In this document: positions 51,832 through 61,432 of the stretch, piece after piece
Numbering within the stretch: position 1 is the stretch's first letter
Layout: each line of letters begins with the position of its first letter
Assembly: GCF_039634365.2 (NCBI RefSeq)
Contig: NZ_CP155079.2
Span: forward strand, 4,898,001 to 4,962,000
DNA: 64,000 nucleotides
Direction of reading: 5' to 3'
DNA from: Mucilaginibacter sp. PAMB04168
GTDB lineage: Bacteria; Bacteroidota; Bacteroidia; Sphingobacteriales; Sphingobacteriaceae
Position numbers and translations under genes: made by a program
The notes under the pieces: generated by a model
What the model saw: only the letters and a program-made list of their open reading frames with translations
Told to the model about the DNA's origin: nothing
The model's database searches: none

Positions 51832-54800
51832 ATGAAAAACTTTACTCTGCTCAAAAAAGCAGGCAGCCGCACTTTTCAGGTGCTTTTTCTGTTGCTGCTG
51901 CTCTGCACTAGCCGGCTTACGGCCCAAACCAACACACCTGTGCCTATTACCGGCCGTATTACCGCTAATAGTGGCGAAGAATTGGTAGGCGTCAGCATTA
52001 GAATTAAAAATGGTAGTACCGCTACCATGACTGATGTGAACGGTAACTTCAAAATAATAGCTCCTGACAATGTCACCCTTGTGGTTACTTATGTAGGCTA
52101 TGTTACCCAGGAAGTTGCGCTTGCCGGAAGGCAAAACGTGAATATTACCTTACAAAACGATAATAAAGCGCTTGAAGACGTAGTAGTGGTAGGCTATGGC
52201 GTGCAACGAAGGGCCAACCTTACTGGTTCAGTAGGCACAGTTACCGGGGCAACCCTAACCGAAAGGCCTGCCCCAAACGCGGCTAACTTGTTACAAGGTC
52301 GTATAGCAGGCCTGCAGGTAACCCAGCCTTCGGCCGAACCAGGTCGTGACAATCCGGGCTTTCTCATCAGGGGACGTGGCTCGTTCAATTCGGGTACAAA
52401 TACACAGCCTTTGGTATTGGTCGACGGCGTGATTGGTAATATGTCTGTTCTTTCGCCTGATGATATTGAAAATGTTACGGTGTTAAAAGATGCCGCATCG
52501 GCCTCTATATACGGTGCACGTGCAGCTAACGGCGTCGTGCTGGTAACCACTAAAAAAGGAAAAAAAGGCACTACCACGGTAAGCTACCGTGGTAACGTCT
52601 CTATCAACGTAGCCAATGCACTGCCTGATCTGATTACCAACTCGGTAGACTATATGGAAATGTACCGCACGGCAGCACGCAGGCAGGGCCTGCCCGAAAT
52701 TTACACCCAAGCACGTATTGATGCTTACCGCAACGCTTCGGATAAAAACCAGTACCCCAATTTCGACTACCTGGATTATTATATCCAGCCAGCAGTGGTT
52801 AACAACCATAATATCAGCGTGTCGGGTGGTAGTGATAAAAGTGCATTCAATGTATCGGCCAGCTATTTGAATCAGAACGGTGTATTGCCCAATTACAAGT
52901 TTAAGCGGTATAACACATTGCTTAACTATACCAACCAAATCAGCAAAGCGGTAAGTTTTGGTACATCCTTAAACCTGGCCTATCGTGACCGTACTGATCC
53001 GCCTTTTACAAGCGAGAACATGATGCTACTGGTATTGGCTGCTGGTCCGCTTTATGGTCCCTACCTGCCCGATGGCAGCGGCCGTATTGCACAGCGCGCA
53101 TACGAGAACGAAGGCCGTAACCGTAACCCAGAAACGGTTTTCAACATGGGTTACCAAAATACCAAGGAGTACAATTTTAACGGACAGGCCTACCTGGATG
53201 TAAAGTTTCTGCCTAATCTTACCTGGTCTACGAAAGTAGCGGTAAATTATGTGGATGAGTACTATAAGATGTACCAGCACGGTATCAATACCTACCTGCT
53301 GCAGGAACGGGGCGCCAACGGCGATTACAAGTTTTTTGATAATGGTCCGCCAGATATTCTGGGCGTTACCGATCAGTATACCAAAACCATATCACCTACC
53401 GTTTACAGTACGCTAACTTATCAAACCACCGTAGCAAAAGATCACAACTTTAAAGTACTGGCCGGGTATGAGCAGCTATTCAACCGCTATCAAACCTTGC
53501 GCGCAAACCGGCCCAATAGCGCGTTTCCTATTTTGGAGGAATTGAGCGGTTATTCGCCAACCAATCAGACACTATTTAACACTTCACCCAGGCTGCCGGG
53601 AATACCGGTTAACCCATCGGAGTGGGCCATGCAGTCATTTTTCGGCCGGTTGAATTATAACTTTAAGAACAAATACCTGCTCGAAGCTAACTTGCGTTAT
53701 GACGGCACTTCCAAAGTTTCGCCACAATACCGCTGGGGAGCATTCCCTTCAGTTTCGGCAGGCTGGCTGGTTTCCGAGGAAAGCTTTATGCGCCGGTTTA
53801 ACTGGTTAACGAGCTTTAAAGTGCGTGGATCATACGGTGTACTGGGTAACCAGGATGTAGGTACTTACTTGTACCAGGATAACTTGGTGACTGATAATAT
53901 TGGTTATCCATTTGGCAACACGGCTTTGCAGCAAGGCGCCGTAATCAGCATACTGCGCGACCAGAGCCTGCGTTGGGAATCAACCCGTATAGTTGACCTG
54001 GGCTTTGATTTTGAGGCCTGGCGGGGTTTGTTAGGTATTACGTTTGATTGGTTTAATAAGAAGACCTACAACGTACTGGCACAACAACCCGTACCCGCGA
54101 GTTTGGGTCTAGGTGCCCCCACCACTAACGACGGCGAACTACAAAACCGTGGTGTGGAATTGGAACTAAGACACGATAACCGGATTGGCCAGTTCACCTA
54201 CGGTGCCAACGTGGTGTTTGCTACTGCTAAAAACAAGCTGCTTAAAATACGTACGCCAAGTACCAGCGGCACCAGTATAAGGCAGGTTGGCTTACCATAC
54301 GATGCCCACTACCTGTATGTATGGGACGGCATTTTCCAGGTAGAAGATATAGGTAATCCGGCGGTACCACGCCACGCACTTAACCCTAATCCTAAAGCCG
54401 GCGATCTGAAGATGAAAGATCTTAATGGTGATAACGTAGTGGATGCCAATGATCGTACTGTTGTTGATGGCGCTTATGCTGACTACACCTACTCGTTCGG
54501 TTTTCATGTGGGCTACAAAGCATTTAACCTGAGTACTTTCTTTCAGGGTGTACAAGGCTTAAAAAACCGGGTAAATAACTGGGGCATTGATCCATTTATG
54601 CAGGGCACTGCACCAACGGAAAAGTGGCGCAACGCCTGGACACCTGAGAACCGCAGCCAAACCTTACCTGCACTTTACATTGCCGGTTATACCGGGGTGG
54701 CCAATTATGTAGGTTCAACTTATTACCTGATGGATGCGTCTTACCTGCGTATGAAGAATGTTACGCTTACGTATACACTGCCAACCGACCTGATACGGAA

Positions 54801-54981
54801 AGTGGGGGCCAAGGGCGCCAGTATTTATTTCTCAGGCGAAAACCTGTTTACCATAACTAATTATGAAGGTGCTGATCCTGAAAGGCTGAACGGCAGCGTT
54901 GGGGGCCCTAGCGTAACGGGTAACTACGCGCAATATCCGCAAACCCGTATCTACAACTTTGGCATCAATGTTAAATTTTAA
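51832..54981 (+). CDS. SusC/RagA-family TonB-dependent transporter (enzyme-less pair)
   Basis: A 1049-residue protein from Met at 51832. The ATG at 51799 would add 11 polar residues ahead of the signal peptide and is rejected. It has a signal peptide (1-32, ending LTAQ), a carboxypeptidase-regulatory-like domain (about 38-115), a plug (about 120-235) with RIAGLQVTQPSAEPGRDNPG and DAASASIYGARAANGVVLVT, and a beta-barrel ending YNFGINVKF. It pairs with the SusD gene 10 bp downstream. No hydrolase, sensor or anti-sigma gene is attached, so the substrate cannot be predicted. Confidence 0.95.
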   Translation: MKNFTLLKKAGSRTFQVLFLLLLLCTSRLTAQTNTPVPITGRITANSGEELVGVSIRIKNGSTATMTDVNGNFKIIAPDNVTLVVTYVGYVTQEVALAGRQNVNITLQNDNKALEDVVVVGYGVQRRANLTGSVGTVTGATLTERPAPNAANLLQGRIAGLQVTQPSAEPGRDNPGFLIRGRGSFNSGTNTQPLVLVDGVIGNMSVLSPDDIENVTVLKDAASASIYGARAANGVVLVTTKKGKKGTTTVSYRGNVSINVANALPDLITNSVDYMEMYRTAARRQGLPEIYTQARIDAYRNASDKNQYPNFDYLDYYIQPAVVNNHNISVSGGSDKSAFNVSASYLNQNGVLPNYKFKRYNTLLNYTNQISKAVSFGTSLNLAYRDRTDPPFTSENMMLLVLAAGPLYGPYLPDGSGRIAQRAYENEGRNRNPETVFNMGYQNTKEYNFNGQAYLDVKFLPNLTWSTKVAVNYVDEYYKMYQHGINTYLLQERGANGDYKFFDNGPPDILGVTDQYTKTISPTVYSTLTYQTTVAKDHNFKVLAGYEQLFNRYQTLRANRPNSAFPILEELSGYSPTNQTLFNTSPRLPGIPVNPSEWAMQSFFGRLNYNFKNKYLLEANLRYDGTSKVSPQYRWGAFPSVSAGWLVSEESFMRRFNWLTSFKVRGSYGVLGNQDVGTYLYQDNLVTDNIGYPFGNTALQQGAVISILRDQSLRWESTRIVDLGFDFEAWRGLLGITFDWFNKKTYNVLAQQPVPASLGLGAPTTNDGELQNRGVELELRHDNRIGQFTYGANVVFATAKNKLLKIRTPSTSGTSIRQVGLPYDAHYLYVWDGIFQVEDIGNPAVPRHALNPNPKAGDLKMKDLNGDNVVDANDRTVVDGAYADYTYSFGFHVGYKAFNLSTFFQGVQGLKNRVNNWGIDPFMQGTAPTEKWRNAWTPENRSQTLPALYIAGYTGVANYVGSTYYLMDASYLRMKNVTLTYTLPTDLIRKVGAKGASIYFSGENLFTITNYEGADPERLNGSVGGPSVTGNYAQYPQTRIYNFGINVKF

Positions 54982-54991
54982 ACTGAGCATC

Positions 54992-56533
54992 ATGAAAACA
55001 AAATATTTACTGCGGTCGGCCTCAATGATTGTGCTGGTAGCTATAACATCCTGCAGCAAGGACTTTTTAGATCGCAATCCTCTCAACAGTGTTTCGAGTC
55101 AGATCTTCTGGCAGTCTGAAACCGATGTGCAAACCGCGCTTACAGGCGTGTACTCCAGACTGCAGCAAAACTTTTTAGGTTACGAAAGGGTTTATCTGGA
55201 CGGCCTTTCAGATAATGCCTTTCTGGATAACAATACCAATCAAGGTGGTAACATGAATACTCTTACCACGGGTAACCTTTCGGCTGCCACAGGCGGCGCC
55301 ATCAACAACCTATACAGCTCACCTTACCGGGCTATATCAAGCTGTAACTTCTTTTTGGATAACGTAGACAAAGCACCACTTACGGATGCCGCAAAGAACG
55401 TGTACAAAGCCGAGGTAAGATTCATCAGGGCACTGGCCTATTTTGACCTGGTGCAGTTGTTTGGCGGTGTGCCTATATACCGTACCAGTCCGCCTACCGC
55501 AGATGATGCCAAGATTGCCAAAAGCAGTGCGGCAGACGTATATACCTTTATAAACGAAGACCTGGACTTTGCCATTGCCAACCTGCCCGATGACCGATAT
55601 ACCGGCCATGCGGTAAGAGGCAGTGCCAAAGGCATAAAGGTAAGAGTCCTATTAACCCAGCAACGCTGGGCTGAAGCTGCAGGCCTTGCACAGGAAATCA
55701 TCAGCTCAGGTAAGTTTGCTTTGGCTAACAACTATGCCAACCTGTTTAAAACAGCCGGGCAGAGTAGCGGTGCAGGCAGTAACAACGAAATTATGTTTTC
55801 CACCCAGTACCTGGCGCCTAACAACATTCAAAGGGCCAACCAGGGTATGGATATTGAATTGGGCTGGTTCTCGCTCATTATGCCATATAAAGATTTGATT
55901 GATGATTATGAGATGACCGATGGCAGGCGTATTACAGAATCTCCTTTGTATAATGCTGCGACACCCTATGCTAACCGGGACCCGCGTTTAGATCTTACGA
56001 TTAAATTGCCGGGTGAAGTCTGGCGTAACGCACAGGGCACGGTTTGGTCAGGTAGCTACGTGTCGCAAACCACCTTCATTATGGAAAAGTATGTCGACCT
56101 TTCGCGAGCGCCTTTTACCACCTCAACAGCGCAGTCTACCGACCAGGACTATGTACATCTGCGTTATGCTGATGTTTTATTGATGTATGCGGAGGCGCAG
56201 AACGAGGCCAACGGCCCAAGCAGTAGCGTGTACGATGCCGTGGATGCCGTAAGGGGCCGCGCCGGCGTTAATATGCCGCCGTTGGATCGAACCCGCTATA
56301 GCACCAAAGATCTACTGCGCGAAGCGATACGCCACGAACGGCGCATTGAGCTGGCCTTGGAAGGACAACGCTATTTTGATTTGAAGCGCTGGAATATAGC
56401 CCACATTAAGCTGCCAACTTTAAAAACACCTGCGGGCACAACGCTGGTATTTGGCACTAACAATTACCTATTGCCGTTTCAGCAGAGTGAGCTGGACAAT
56501 AACCCGCAACTGAGGCAGAACACAGGTTATTAG
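54992..56533 (+). CDS. SusD/RagB-family lipoprotein (enzyme-less pair)
   Basis: A 513-residue SusD protein from Met at 54992. The upstream ATG at 54959 lies inside the SusC gene and is rejected. The lipobox is AITSC with SKDFLDRNPLNSVSSQIFW following, the classic SusD start. VRFIRALAYFDLVQLFGGVPI and HERRIELALEGQRYFDLKRWN are the family motifs. It is 10 bp after its SusC partner and ends one base before a perfect 28-bp-arm hairpin. Confidence 0.95.
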   Translation: MKTKYLLRSASMIVLVAITSCSKDFLDRNPLNSVSSQIFWQSETDVQTALTGVYSRLQQNFLGYERVYLDGLSDNAFLDNNTNQGGNMNTLTTGNLSAATGGAINNLYSSPYRAISSCNFFLDNVDKAPLTDAAKNVYKAEVRFIRALAYFDLVQLFGGVPIYRTSPPTADDAKIAKSSAADVYTFINEDLDFAIANLPDDRYTGHAVRGSAKGIKVRVLLTQQRWAEAAGLAQEIISSGKFALANNYANLFKTAGQSSGAGSNNEIMFSTQYLAPNNIQRANQGMDIELGWFSLIMPYKDLIDDYEMTDGRRITESPLYNAATPYANRDPRLDLTIKLPGEVWRNAQGTVWSGSYVSQTTFIMEKYVDLSRAPFTTSTAQSTDQDYVHLRYADVLLMYAEAQNEANGPSSSVYDAVDAVRGRAGVNMPPLDRTRYSTKDLLREAIRHERRIELALEGQRYFDLKRWNIAHIKLPTLKTPAGTTLVFGTNNYLLPFQQSELDNNPQLRQNTGY

Positions 56534-56592
56534 AACCTCCATTTATTAAAAAAGGCCTTGCTAAGCAAGGCCTTTTTTAATAAATGGAGGTT
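56534..56592 (+). terminator. Very long perfect hairpin directly after SusD
   Basis: The 28-nt arm at 56534-56561 is perfectly complementary to 56565-56592, with a 3-nt TAA loop. The core AAAAAAGGCCTTGC/GCAAGGCCTTTTTT looks like a standard terminator; the outer 14 bp extend it. It begins at the base after the stop codon. Confidence 0.85.
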
Positions 56593-56658
56593 GGTAGATT
56601 AAATCTGTATTTCTTACTAATGTTATAAATTAATACAATAATTATACACATTATACAA

Positions 56659-56691
56659 AAAAGCCCTTCCATTTGCCATGGAAGGGCTTTT
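56659..56691 (-). terminator. Terminator after tRNA-Arg
   Basis: AAAAGCCCTTCCAT (56659-56672) and its complement (56678-56691) form a perfect 14-bp stem with a 5-nt loop, ending in T on the minus strand, 2 bp after the tRNA 3' end. It could also work for plus-strand transcripts. Confidence 0.85.
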
Positions 56692-56692
56692 G

Positions 56693-56764
56693 TACCCCCG
56701 ACGAGAATCGAACTCATATCTAAAGTTTAGGAAACTTCTATTCTATCCGTTGAACTACAGGGGC
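56693..56764 (-). tRNA. tRNA-Arg (anticodon CCU)
   Basis: A 72-nt cloverleaf on the minus strand. The acceptor stem GCCCCTG pairs with CGGGGGT (with G-U pairs at positions 1 and 6). The anticodon stem GAAGT/ACTTT encloses loop TTCCTAA with anticodon CCT, which reads AGG. The T arm is ATGAG-TTCGATT-CTCGT and the discriminator is A. CCA is not encoded. It lies 78 bp downstream of metG on the same strand and may be co-transcribed. Confidence 0.93.
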
Positions 56765-56842
56765 GGTTCGGTTAAAGTGCAAATGTGCAAATTTTTTGAT
56801 TTATCTGCACATTTACAGCGCTGCTTATTTTTTGCAGCTTTT

Positions 56843-58906
56843 TTACCTGACCACCGAGCCGTTGTGCATATCGGCACCGGGTGATACAAAGCTGAGCTTA
56901 CCCTCGGCATTCTCTGCCATCAGGATCATCCCCTGCGACAGGATACCCTTGATTTCGCGTGGCTCGAGGTTGACGAGTATGCTAACCTGCTTGCCAATAA
57001 TGGCATCCGGCTCAAAATACTCGGCAATGCCCGACACTACCGTGCGCTGATCCAGTCCGGTATCAATAGTGAGCTTTAACAGCTTCTTGGTCTTAGCCAC
57101 CTTTTCGGCTGTTAAAATAGTGCCGGTACGTATATCCATAGCTGCAAACTGCTCATAGTTGATGTTTTCTTTAGCAGGCACCAATGGTGTGGTTTCTTCT
57201 ATTACGGTTTCCAAAGCTTGCTTTTTATTAATCAGTTTCTGTATCTGTTTTTCAATCACTTCGTCTTCCAGCTTTTCAAATAACAGACTGGCCGCATTCA
57301 GCTGATGACCACTGGTAAATACCATTTCCTGATCAAAGTAGATCACATCATCGGGCCAGTTGAGCATGTACAATATCTTTTGCGCGGTACCCGGTAAAAA
57401 CGGCTGCAGGCAGGTAGCAATATGCCCCATCAGCACCAAACAATTGTGCAGTGCTTCGCGTGCGGCTTCAGGGTTAGTTTTAATGGTCTTCCAGGGTTCC
57501 TGCTCGGTTAGATAACGGTTGCCCAAGCGTGCAATCTCCATAGCAATCTGCTGTGCCTGCCTAAATTTATAGCTTTCAAAACTTTGCTCCAGCTCGTTGT
57601 ACAAGCGATGGAGTTCGGTATTTAAGCTTTCATCTTTTAAAGTAATCTGCGCAGTATCGGCTTCAACCTTACCGTCAAAAAACTTATGCATCAGTATCAT
57701 TACCCGGTTAACCAAGTTACCTAAGATGGCCACCAGCTCGTTATTTACACGGGCCTGGTAATCTTTCCAGGTAAACTCACTGTCGCTGGTTTCGGGCGCT
57801 ATGGCCGTTAGGTAGTAACGCAGCTCGTCCACCTTATCCGGAAAATCCTCAAGGTACTCATGCATTTCAATGCTCCAACCACGGCTGGTCGACATTTTAT
57901 CGCCTTCCAGGTTCATAAACTCGTTAGCAGGTACGTTATCAGGCAACACAAACTCTCCGTGCGCTTTTAGCATGGCCGGAAAAACGATACAATGGAACAC
58001 GATATTATCCTTACCAATAAAGTGTACCAATTTGCTTTCGGGGTCTTGCCAGTACAGTTTCCAGTCTTTACCGTTATTTAAGGCCCACTGCTTAGTGGCC
58101 GATATATAACCTATAGGCGCATCAAACCAAACATACAGCACTTTGCCATCGGCACCTTCAACAGGCACTTTTATACCCCAGTCTAAATCGCGCGTTACGG
58201 CGCGTGGGTGCAAGCCTCCGTCAATCCAGCTTTTGCACTGGCCGTATACGTTTGTTTTCCAGTCGTTGGCATGTCCCTCTAGTATCCACTCGCGCAGCCA
58301 GCCTTCATACTTATCTAACGGTAAATACCAGTGTTTGGTAGGTTTTAATACCGGCTTATTACCACTCAGGGTAGAGCGCGGATTAATCAGCTCATCGGGA
58401 CTCAGGGAGCTGCCGCATTTTTCGCACTGATCGCCATAGGCATTATCGTTGCTGCAAACAGGGCAGGTACCTATTATATAACGGTCGGCCAAAAAAGCCT
58501 TGGCTTCTTCATCATAATACTGGTCCGACTCGCGCTCCACAAAATCGCCTTTGGCGTTTAGCACCCTGAAAAAATCCTGCGCCGTTTCGTGGTGCAGGGG
58601 GGCACTAGTGCGGTGATAAATATCGAAAGAGATATTCAGCTTTTCGAAACAGTATTTGATCAGCTCATGATATTTATCGATAATAGCCCTTGGGGTTGTA
58701 CCTTCTTTCATGGCTTGATTGGCAATGGCTGTGCCGTGCTCGTCAGACCCGCATACAAACACTACATCGCGGCGTTGCAGGCGCAGGTAACGCACATACA
58801 AATCGGCCGGAATGTAAGCGCCCGCCAGGTGACCAATATGTTTTGGGCCATTAGCATAAGGTAATGCCGCAGTTATGGTATATCGTTTATATTTTTGAGC
58901 TTCCAA
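56843..58906 (-). CDS. metG: Methionyl-tRNA synthetase
   Basis: A 687-residue class I synthetase charging tRNA-Met. HIGH is at residues 23-26 (GPKHIGHLAG), a zinc knuckle CPVC...CEKC lies near 148-165, and KMSTS near 336-340 is the KMSKS loop. The anticodon-binding helical domain is followed by a C-terminal Trbp111/EMAP-II OB-fold (about 585-687; DIRTGTILTAEKVAKTKKLL) for tRNA binding and dimerisation. The start is placed at TTG 58906 (M-E-A-Q-K-Y-K-R-Y-T). ATG codons further upstream lie beyond the promoter element at 58939-58932 and overlap the divergent S66 gene. Confidence 0.95.
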   Translation of the reverse strand: MEAQKYKRYTITAALPYANGPKHIGHLAGAYIPADLYVRYLRLQRRDVVFVCGSDEHGTAIANQAMKEGTTPRAIIDKYHELIKYCFEKLNISFDIYHRTSAPLHHETAQDFFRVLNAKGDFVERESDQYYDEEAKAFLADRYIIGTCPVCSNDNAYGDQCEKCGSSLSPDELINPRSTLSGNKPVLKPTKHWYLPLDKYEGWLREWILEGHANDWKTNVYGQCKSWIDGGLHPRAVTRDLDWGIKVPVEGADGKVLYVWFDAPIGYISATKQWALNNGKDWKLYWQDPESKLVHFIGKDNIVFHCIVFPAMLKAHGEFVLPDNVPANEFMNLEGDKMSTSRGWSIEMHEYLEDFPDKVDELRYYLTAIAPETSDSEFTWKDYQARVNNELVAILGNLVNRVMILMHKFFDGKVEADTAQITLKDESLNTELHRLYNELEQSFESYKFRQAQQIAMEIARLGNRYLTEQEPWKTIKTNPEAAREALHNCLVLMGHIATCLQPFLPGTAQKILYMLNWPDDVIYFDQEMVFTSGHQLNAASLLFEKLEDEVIEKQIQKLINKKQALETVIEETTPLVPAKENINYEQFAAMDIRTGTILTAEKVAKTKKLLKLTIDTGLDQRTVVSGIAEYFEPDAIIGKQVSILVNLEPREIKGILSQGMILMAENAEGKLSFVSPGADMHNGSVVR

Positions 58907-58931
58907 ATTGTTGTTCCGTTTTTCTATTTTG

Positions 58932-58939
58932 CAAAGATA
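58932..58939 (-). promoter_or_regulatory. -7 promoter element for metG
   Basis: TATCTTTG on the minus strand, exact TAnnTTTG match. Transcription would start near 58925, just ahead of the TTG start at 58906 and after the in-frame ATG codons at 58966 and 59008, which supports the TTG start. Confidence 0.6.
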
Positions 58940-58947
58940 ATTCAAAT

Positions 58948-59841
58948 ATGAGCATAACTCCCCCATATATTCAAAAAGGTGACCGTGTGGCCATTGTGTG
59001 CCCGGCAAAAAAACTCCCCCAGCCTATGGATGATGCCGTAGCTCTGCTGCAAAGCTGGGGTTTGGAAGTAGTATTAGGCGAAACTATTACGGCCGATTAC
59101 CACCAGTTTGCCGGCGATGATGACACCCGTGCCCGCGACCTGCAACGCTTTGTTGATGACGACAGCATTAAAGCTATTTTTGCCGCCCGCGGTGGCTATG
59201 GTACCGTTAGGATGATTGATAAAGTTGATTTCAGCAGATTAAAAAGCAGCCCTAAATGGCTTATTGGCTTTAGCGACATTACTGTGCTGCATGCACATAT
59301 ACAACAGAACTTAGGCATAGAAACCCTACACGGCCAGATGCCAATTAACATCCCCGATGCCACATCAACCTCGCTTGAAACACTGCGGAAAGCCCTTTTT
59401 GGAGCCGAAGTAAGTTACCAGATACCGGCGCACCCCTTAAACAGAAGTGGCAAAGCCCAGGGCATTTTAACAGGTGGAAACCTGGCAATATTGGTTTCAC
59501 TTTCAGGTTCGGTATCAGACTTTGATTATGAAGGCAAGATTTTATTTATTGAAGATGTAGGCGAGTACCTGTATAACATTGACCGACTGATGTACACCTT
59601 AAAACGAGCAGGCAGACTGGCTAAACTAGCGGGGCTTATAGTAGGCGGCTTTACGGAAATAAAGGACAACGACATTCCCTTTGGCCAAAATGCACAAGAA
59701 ATTATAAAGGCACTGGTTGATGAATATACGTACCCCGTATGCTTTGATTTTCCGGCCGGGCATGTGGCTAATAATTGCGCGCTGATTTTTGGCAGGGAAG
59801 TGCGGTTGGACGTAGAAAGTGCTGTTGTAAAACTACTGTAA
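58948..59841 (+). CDS. Cytosolic S66 LD-carboxypeptidase (second copy)
   Basis: A 297-residue S66 peptidase from Met at 58948 (MSITPPYIQKGDRVAIVCPA). An earlier ATG at 58864 lies inside metG and is rejected. The triad is Ser in IGFSDITVLH, Glu in FIEDVGEYLYNIDRLM and His in FDFPAGHVANNCAL. There is no signal peptide, in line with cytoplasmic LdcA acting in murein recycling or MccF-like immunity. It is a clear paralogue of the exported S66 protein at 34096-35121. It is divergent from metG with only about 40 bp between starts. Confidence 0.93.
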   Translation: MSITPPYIQKGDRVAIVCPAKKLPQPMDDAVALLQSWGLEVVLGETITADYHQFAGDDDTRARDLQRFVDDDSIKAIFAARGGYGTVRMIDKVDFSRLKSSPKWLIGFSDITVLHAHIQQNLGIETLHGQMPINIPDATSTSLETLRKALFGAEVSYQIPAHPLNRSGKAQGILTGGNLAILVSLSGSVSDFDYEGKILFIEDVGEYLYNIDRLMYTLKRAGRLAKLAGLIVGGFTEIKDNDIPFGQNAQEIIKALVDEYTYPVCFDFPAGHVANNCALIFGREVRLDVESAVVKLL

Positions 59842-59860
59842 GAAAAGGGCTCATAAACAA

Positions 59861-59890
59861 AAAGCCCGGAGGCGAGTGCCTCCGGGCTTT
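59861..59890. terminator. Bidirectional terminator
   Basis: AAAGCCCGGAGGC (59861-59873) pairs perfectly with 59878-59890 over 13 bp with a 4-nt loop. It lies between the convergent S66 and SusD genes and has A/T runs on both sides. Confidence 0.9.
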
Positions 59891-59910
59891 ATTTATTCTA
59901 CTATAATTAA

Positions 59911-61404
59911 TTATTTGTTATCTACTGCCAATTTATTCAATATCAACTCATTAGCTGATATTGGCCAAATATAACCCTGTTCAGTAGGTGATTTTGCCGA
60001 CACAGACTGTTTAGCCGGTATAGTTTGCCTCAAGCGCATCAGGTCAATGTTACGCAAGCCTTCACCTATAAACTCGATGCGTCTTTCAGTAAGTATCTGA
60101 TCAATCAATGCTGCATTGGTAGCAGGCGCCAGGGTAACTGTTGCGTCCGAACGGCGGTGAACCGCATTCAATAAGGCTAATGCCTGTGCATCTGGAACGG
60201 CAGCAGCGGCGGCGGTGCGTGCACGGGCTTCGGCCAGGTTAAGCAACACTTCGGGCCAGCGCATTACAGGTGCATAATCCTGATATTGGCCACCCGTAGG
60301 GAATTTTGAAACCCAGAACTTATTTGATCTTGCGAACAAGAGATCTGTTCTTCTTTTATCGGCAGCCCCCCATTGTGGGTTAGATAATATACCGTTAGGT
60401 AATGAACTAACTGCATACTCACCCACGCCCGGCGTACTACCATTCTGAAACCAGTAGTAACCCAGCTGATTTTGGCCGCCCGGGTTTTCAACGCCGGCAA
60501 CAAATGGCATGGATAGTATAGACTCAGTAGTGGTATAATTTGTAAAAACTGTTTTAAGGTCGGCCTGCAACTCATGTGCAACACCAGAAGTTGCTTTAAA
60601 AGGAGCTGTAGTCGGCACCATCTTGTTTGCCTCAATAATTACATCATTATAACGCTGCATGGTTAAAAGAACACGTGTTTTGAACGAAATTACAGTATTT
60701 CTGTGTGCCCTGGTTACAGTAACTGTAGCGCTGGGTACGGTACCCACCGTTGCATAGGCGCCTACCGGTACTGCAGTTTCTGCAAAGTTCAAATCCTGTA
60801 ATATCTGATCATAAACCTGTGCTACGCTGGCTCTTGCTAAATCATAGTTGCCGGCACCGGTATTTCCGGTTAAACGCAGCGGCACGCCCGGATTAGCGCC
60901 ATTATTATCTATATAGGGTTTTGCATACAGTTGTAATAAACTATAGTAACACAAAGCTCTCAAAAAGCGAGCCTCGCCTATATAAGCATTAGACGTAGCG
61001 GCATTACCAATAGTAGCTGTCCCGGTAGCTTCCATTCCTTCCAAAAATACGTTAATACGGTTGATGGCTAGATAAGCCTGAGCCCATAGGCCTTGTACGG
61101 CCGTTGCGCTGTTAGCTAAATTTAACTGATATACATCTGCACCAGTAACCAGGTTAGATGTTTCTATCTGAAAGTCTTCTCCACGAATGTCATTATAAAC
61201 CTGGTAACGGCCACCATAAAATGTACCACTCCTGATTGTTGCGTATAATCCGTTAACCCCGGCTACAATTCGTGCTGGCGTGGTTAAAGCAGTTTCTGCC
61301 ACAATAGAATCTTTCGGCACATCATTTAATCGTTCTTTATTGCAAGCTGTAAATACCGAAGTACCCACTGCCAGAACTGTTGCAAATAAATATTTCTTGT
61401 TCAT
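59911..61404 (-). CDS. SusD/RagB-family lipoprotein (third pair)
   Basis: A 497-residue lipoprotein (lipobox VFTAC, Cys21; NKERLNDVPKDSIVAETA). Family motifs are ARFLRALCYYSLLQLYAKPYID and LTERRIEFIGEGLRNIDLMRLRQ. APVMRWPEVLLNLAEARAR is the usual SusD C-terminal helix. It follows its SusC gene by 28 bp. No enzymes follow: the next gene is the convergent S66. Substrate is unknown. Confidence 0.95.
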   Translation of the reverse strand: MNKKYLFATVLAVGTSVFTACNKERLNDVPKDSIVAETALTTPARIVAGVNGLYATIRSGTFYGGRYQVYNDIRGEDFQIETSNLVTGADVYQLNLANSATAVQGLWAQAYLAINRINVFLEGMEATGTATIGNAATSNAYIGEARFLRALCYYSLLQLYAKPYIDNNGANPGVPLRLTGNTGAGNYDLARASVAQVYDQILQDLNFAETAVPVGAYATVGTVPSATVTVTRAHRNTVISFKTRVLLTMQRYNDVIIEANKMVPTTAPFKATSGVAHELQADLKTVFTNYTTTESILSMPFVAGVENPGGQNQLGYYWFQNGSTPGVGEYAVSSLPNGILSNPQWGAADKRRTDLLFARSNKFWVSKFPTGGQYQDYAPVMRWPEVLLNLAEARARTAAAAAVPDAQALALLNAVHRRSDATVTLAPATNAALIDQILTERRIEFIGEGLRNIDLMRLRQTIPAKQSVSAKSPTEQGYIWPISANELILNKLAVDNK

Positions 61405-61432
61405 TGCTTTTTTTTGAATCGTATAACAATAA

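Noticed and set aside
56534..56592. Long inverted repeat as an insertion-sequence end or MITE
   Set aside because: No target-site duplication is evident and its core is a normal T-rich terminator.
56693..56764. tRNA-Arg as an integration site
   Set aside because: No integrase gene and no second copy of the tRNA 3' end were seen in the window.
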